Notes under the pieces: generated by a model
The model's database searches: none
Told to the model about the DNA's origin: nothing
The model's input: the letters and a program-made list of their open reading frames with translations, nothing else
From: Nostocaceae cyanobacterium
GTDB lineage: Bacteria > Cyanobacteriota > Cyanobacteriia > Cyanobacteriales > Nostocaceae
Assembly: GCA_030065825.1 (NCBI GenBank)
Contig: JASJCY010000003.1
Span: forward strand, 1 to 64,000
Reading direction: 5' to 3'
DNA length: 64,000 bases
Part shown: positions 62,272 through 64,000 of the stretch, one piece after another
How the letters are laid out: every line of letters begins with the position of its first letter
How positions within the stretch are numbered: position 1 is the first letter of the stretch
Translations under genes and position numbers: made by a program

Positions 62272-64000
62272 AGTAGTTGTCTTAAATCTTGGCAAAGGAA
62301 ACTTTCAAAACGGCTTTTCTTTTGTCACACTTCAATTACACTTATCAGGCAAAATCATGCAATTTACCGGCAGTTTACCCCCTGCACCGGATATTGTTGA
62401 TCTTTACCGACGTTGGCAATTACTTTATGAATTACTTTATAAAGCCCGTTCCATTAATATCCGTAATTTACAACCTCAAATAATTGATGAAGATGATGAT
62501 ATTACCATTGACGAAGCAGATGTAACTCATGTTTCCGATGCCGAATTTTCTGACATCTGTAACTTATTACAAAAACGCCTGAATAATTGGCTTGATGATG
62601 AAAACTTTCGGCAGATAGAACGCCAATTACGCAAAGAATTAAATCCTTTGGATGAAATCAGATTTATTATTCAAAGTGAAGATAAGCAACTCAGAAAAAT
62701 TCCTTGGTATATTTGGCAGTTTTTTCAAGATTATCCCCGTGCCGAAGTTTCTGTAAGTCCCCTTAATTTTGAACCAGGAAAAATTATCCATACAGCTAGT
62801 AAGCAAGTGAGAATACTCGCTGTATTAGGAGATAGTACCGGTATTGATGTAGAAGCAGATAGAAGATTATTATCACAATTAAAAGACGCAGAAATAGTCT
62901 TTCTTGTGGAACCCCAACGTCGAGAATTAGATGAGCAACTTTGGGACAAACAAGGATGGGATATTCTCTTTTTTGCCGGACATAGTTTAAGCCACGAAGA
63001 CGAAGAAACAGGACATATATATATTAATTCCAGAGAAACCTTAACCATTAATCAGTTAAGAAATGCTCTCAAAAAAGCCATAGAAAGGGGTTTGCAATTA
63101 GCGATTTTTAACTCTTGTGAAGGGTTAGGATTAGCCGCACAACTAGCAGATTTACACATACCCCAAATGATTGTGATGCGCGAACCAATTTCAGATAGAG
63201 TAGCGCAGGAATTCTTAAAGAATTTTCTCACCATTTTTGCTGACGGAGAGTCTTTTTATTTAGCAGTGCGAGAAGCCAGGGAAAGATTACAGGGAATAGA
63301 AACTGAATTTCCTGGTGCAAGTTGGTTACCCGTTATTGTTCAAAATCCCGCAGAACAACCACCCACATGGCAATGGTTGCGTAATCAAATAGACTCAAAT
63401 CCCTCTTTAGAATCCTTGATCACAAGTGTTTCTCAACTTCCATTGTCATCTCCAATTAAGTTTTTTCATGTACTTATAGCTAGTATGGTCGTAACAGCAT
63501 CCCTAACGGGTCTGAGGTGGCTAGGAAAGCTACAGTCTTGGGAATTAAAAGCTTTTGACCATTTAGTGCAAACAATGCCTCAAGAACCCGCAGATAGGCG
63601 GATTTTAATCATTGGTGCTGATGAAGAAGATATTAGCAACAATAGATATGGTTATCCCCTTCCAGATAAAATTCTCACACAATTGTTAAATAAATTGCAA
63701 ACCTATAAACCCGCCGTCATTGGAATAGATTTATTTCGAGATCAAGCGGTACCCAAACATGACAAAAATGCTCATCAAACACTCATCAAAACTTTCCAAA
63801 AACATGATAACATTATCAGTATTTGTGCAGGTAATACCCTCAAAGATAGTACTGCACCACCACAAATATCATCATCACAAATAGGATTTGTAGACTTATA
63901 TGATGATAGAACCCAAACAAGAGGAAAGGATGATACTGTGCGGCGTTATTTATTATCCCGCACCCCCAATCCTATCTCTATCCCTTCTCGTTGCACTAGC
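62264..64000 (+). CDS. CHAT-CHASE2 domain protein (3' end outside window)
   Basis: An open frame of 579 codons from ATG 62264 to the window edge. An N-terminal region (about 1-170) with charged Asp/Glu stretches is followed by a CHAT caspase-like domain with His in ILFFAGHSLSH and Cys in AIFNSCEGLG, and then a membrane helix (about 402-418, FFHVLIASMVVTASLTG) and the start of a CHASE2 sensor domain (DRRILIIGADEEDI, KPAVIGIDLFRDQ). CHASE2 domains are extracytoplasmic sensors. The order suggests a cytoplasmic protease tied to an outside sensor. It overlaps the DUF1822 gene by 8 bases. Confidence 0.9.
   Translation, partial: MARVVVLNLGKGNFQNGFSFVTLQLHLSGKIMQFTGSLPPAPDIVDLYRRWQLLYELLYKARSINIRNLQPQIIDEDDDITIDEADVTHVSDAEFSDICNLLQKRLNNWLDDENFRQIERQLRKELNPLDEIRFIIQSEDKQLRKIPWYIWQFFQDYPRAEVSVSPLNFEPGKIIHTASKQVRILAVLGDSTGIDVEADRRLLSQLKDAEIVFLVEPQRRELDEQLWDKQGWDILFFAGHSLSHEDEETGHIYINSRETLTINQLRNALKKAIERGLQLAIFNSCEGLGLAAQLADLHIPQMIVMREPISDRVAQEFLKNFLTIFADGESFYLAVREARERLQGIETEFPGASWLPVIVQNPAEQPPTWQWLRNQIDSNPSLESLITSVSQLPLSSPIKFFHVLIASMVVTASLTGLRWLGKLQSWELKAFDHLVQTMPQEPADRRILIIGADEEDISNNRYGYPLPDKILTQLLNKLQTYKPAVIGIDLFRDQAVPKHDKNAHQTLIKTFQKHDNIISICAGNTLKDSTAPPQISSSQIGFVDLYDDRTQTRGKDDTVRRYLLSRTPNPISIPSRCTS

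Overview
The window is chromosomal DNA of a cyanobacterium, most likely a filamentous, heterocyst-type lineage (Calothrix/Nostoc-like; inference). Supporting evidence is a light-dependent protochlorophyllide reductase, a cyanobacterial-type 5S rRNA end, DUF928, DUF1822, CHAT/CHASE2 and FHA-ABC proteins, scattered GCGATCGC (HIP1) octamers (for example near 17440, 29147, 31290, 39102, 41605 and 56030), AT-rich DNA and very abundant palindromic intergenic repeats built on AGAAACCCGGTTTCT.

Layout. 1-150: 3' part of a 5S rRNA gene and its terminator. 353-6070 (minus): por, a double-FHA ABCG-type transporter and a TpsB/ShlB outer-membrane transporter. 6401-13134 (plus): a Spy-like lipoprotein, a HydE/BioB-like radical SAM enzyme, a membrane-anchored methyltransferase, an EamA permease, a HemN-like radical SAM enzyme and a fasciclin-domain secreted protein. 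13463-39154: a two-partner-secretion (TPS) region with two very large haemagglutinin-type exoproteins, two TpsB proteins, two exported TPR-CHAT (caspase-like) proteins, a DUF928 protein, a Ser/Thr kinase with TPRs, a type II thioesterase, a TnpB remnant and a small gene split by a MITE. 39481-45216 (plus): a transposase-derived HTH protein, then an export triad: cNMP-binding/C39-peptidase ABC transporter, HlyD-like adaptor and PpiC-like isomerase. 45955-56694 (minus, convergent): six tandem double-glycine lanthipeptide precursors, a LanM synthetase, an RTX protein, a HopA1-domain protein and an APH-type kinase. 56882-58602: a frameshifted secreted small protein and a solo TnpB with its right-end hairpin. 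59397-64000 (plus): a sigma-70-like protein, DUF1822 and a CHAT-CHASE2 protein running off the window.

How the genes fit together. The 39.5-56.7 kb block reads as one RiPP locus. Six short peptides share a Cys-free leader ending in GG (HGG/NGG/LGG/MGG/IGG) and have unrelated Cys/Thr/Ser-rich cores. One LanM carries a Cys-Cys-Gly zinc motif like that of the substrate-tolerant ProcM group. The C39 domain of the transporter has its Cys/His/Asp residues and could cut after GG during export. The most striking point is that this class II locus also carries an APH-kinase/HopA1 pair, the pairing known from class V lanthipeptides and thioamitides, while the LanM kinase-site motif usually written DxHxxN reads NxDxxN here. 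A hybrid route, with separate kinase and lyase plus the LanM cyclase, is a testable inference. Two of the six precursor genes (45955-46125 and 46673-46849) are so short that they are easily missed.

The TPS region suggests exported CHAT proteins working with TPS exoproteins: one CHAT gene follows tpsB-tpsA in the same orientation and another directly follows a tpsB. At least five families of small palindromic or MITE-like repeats fill the gaps between genes.
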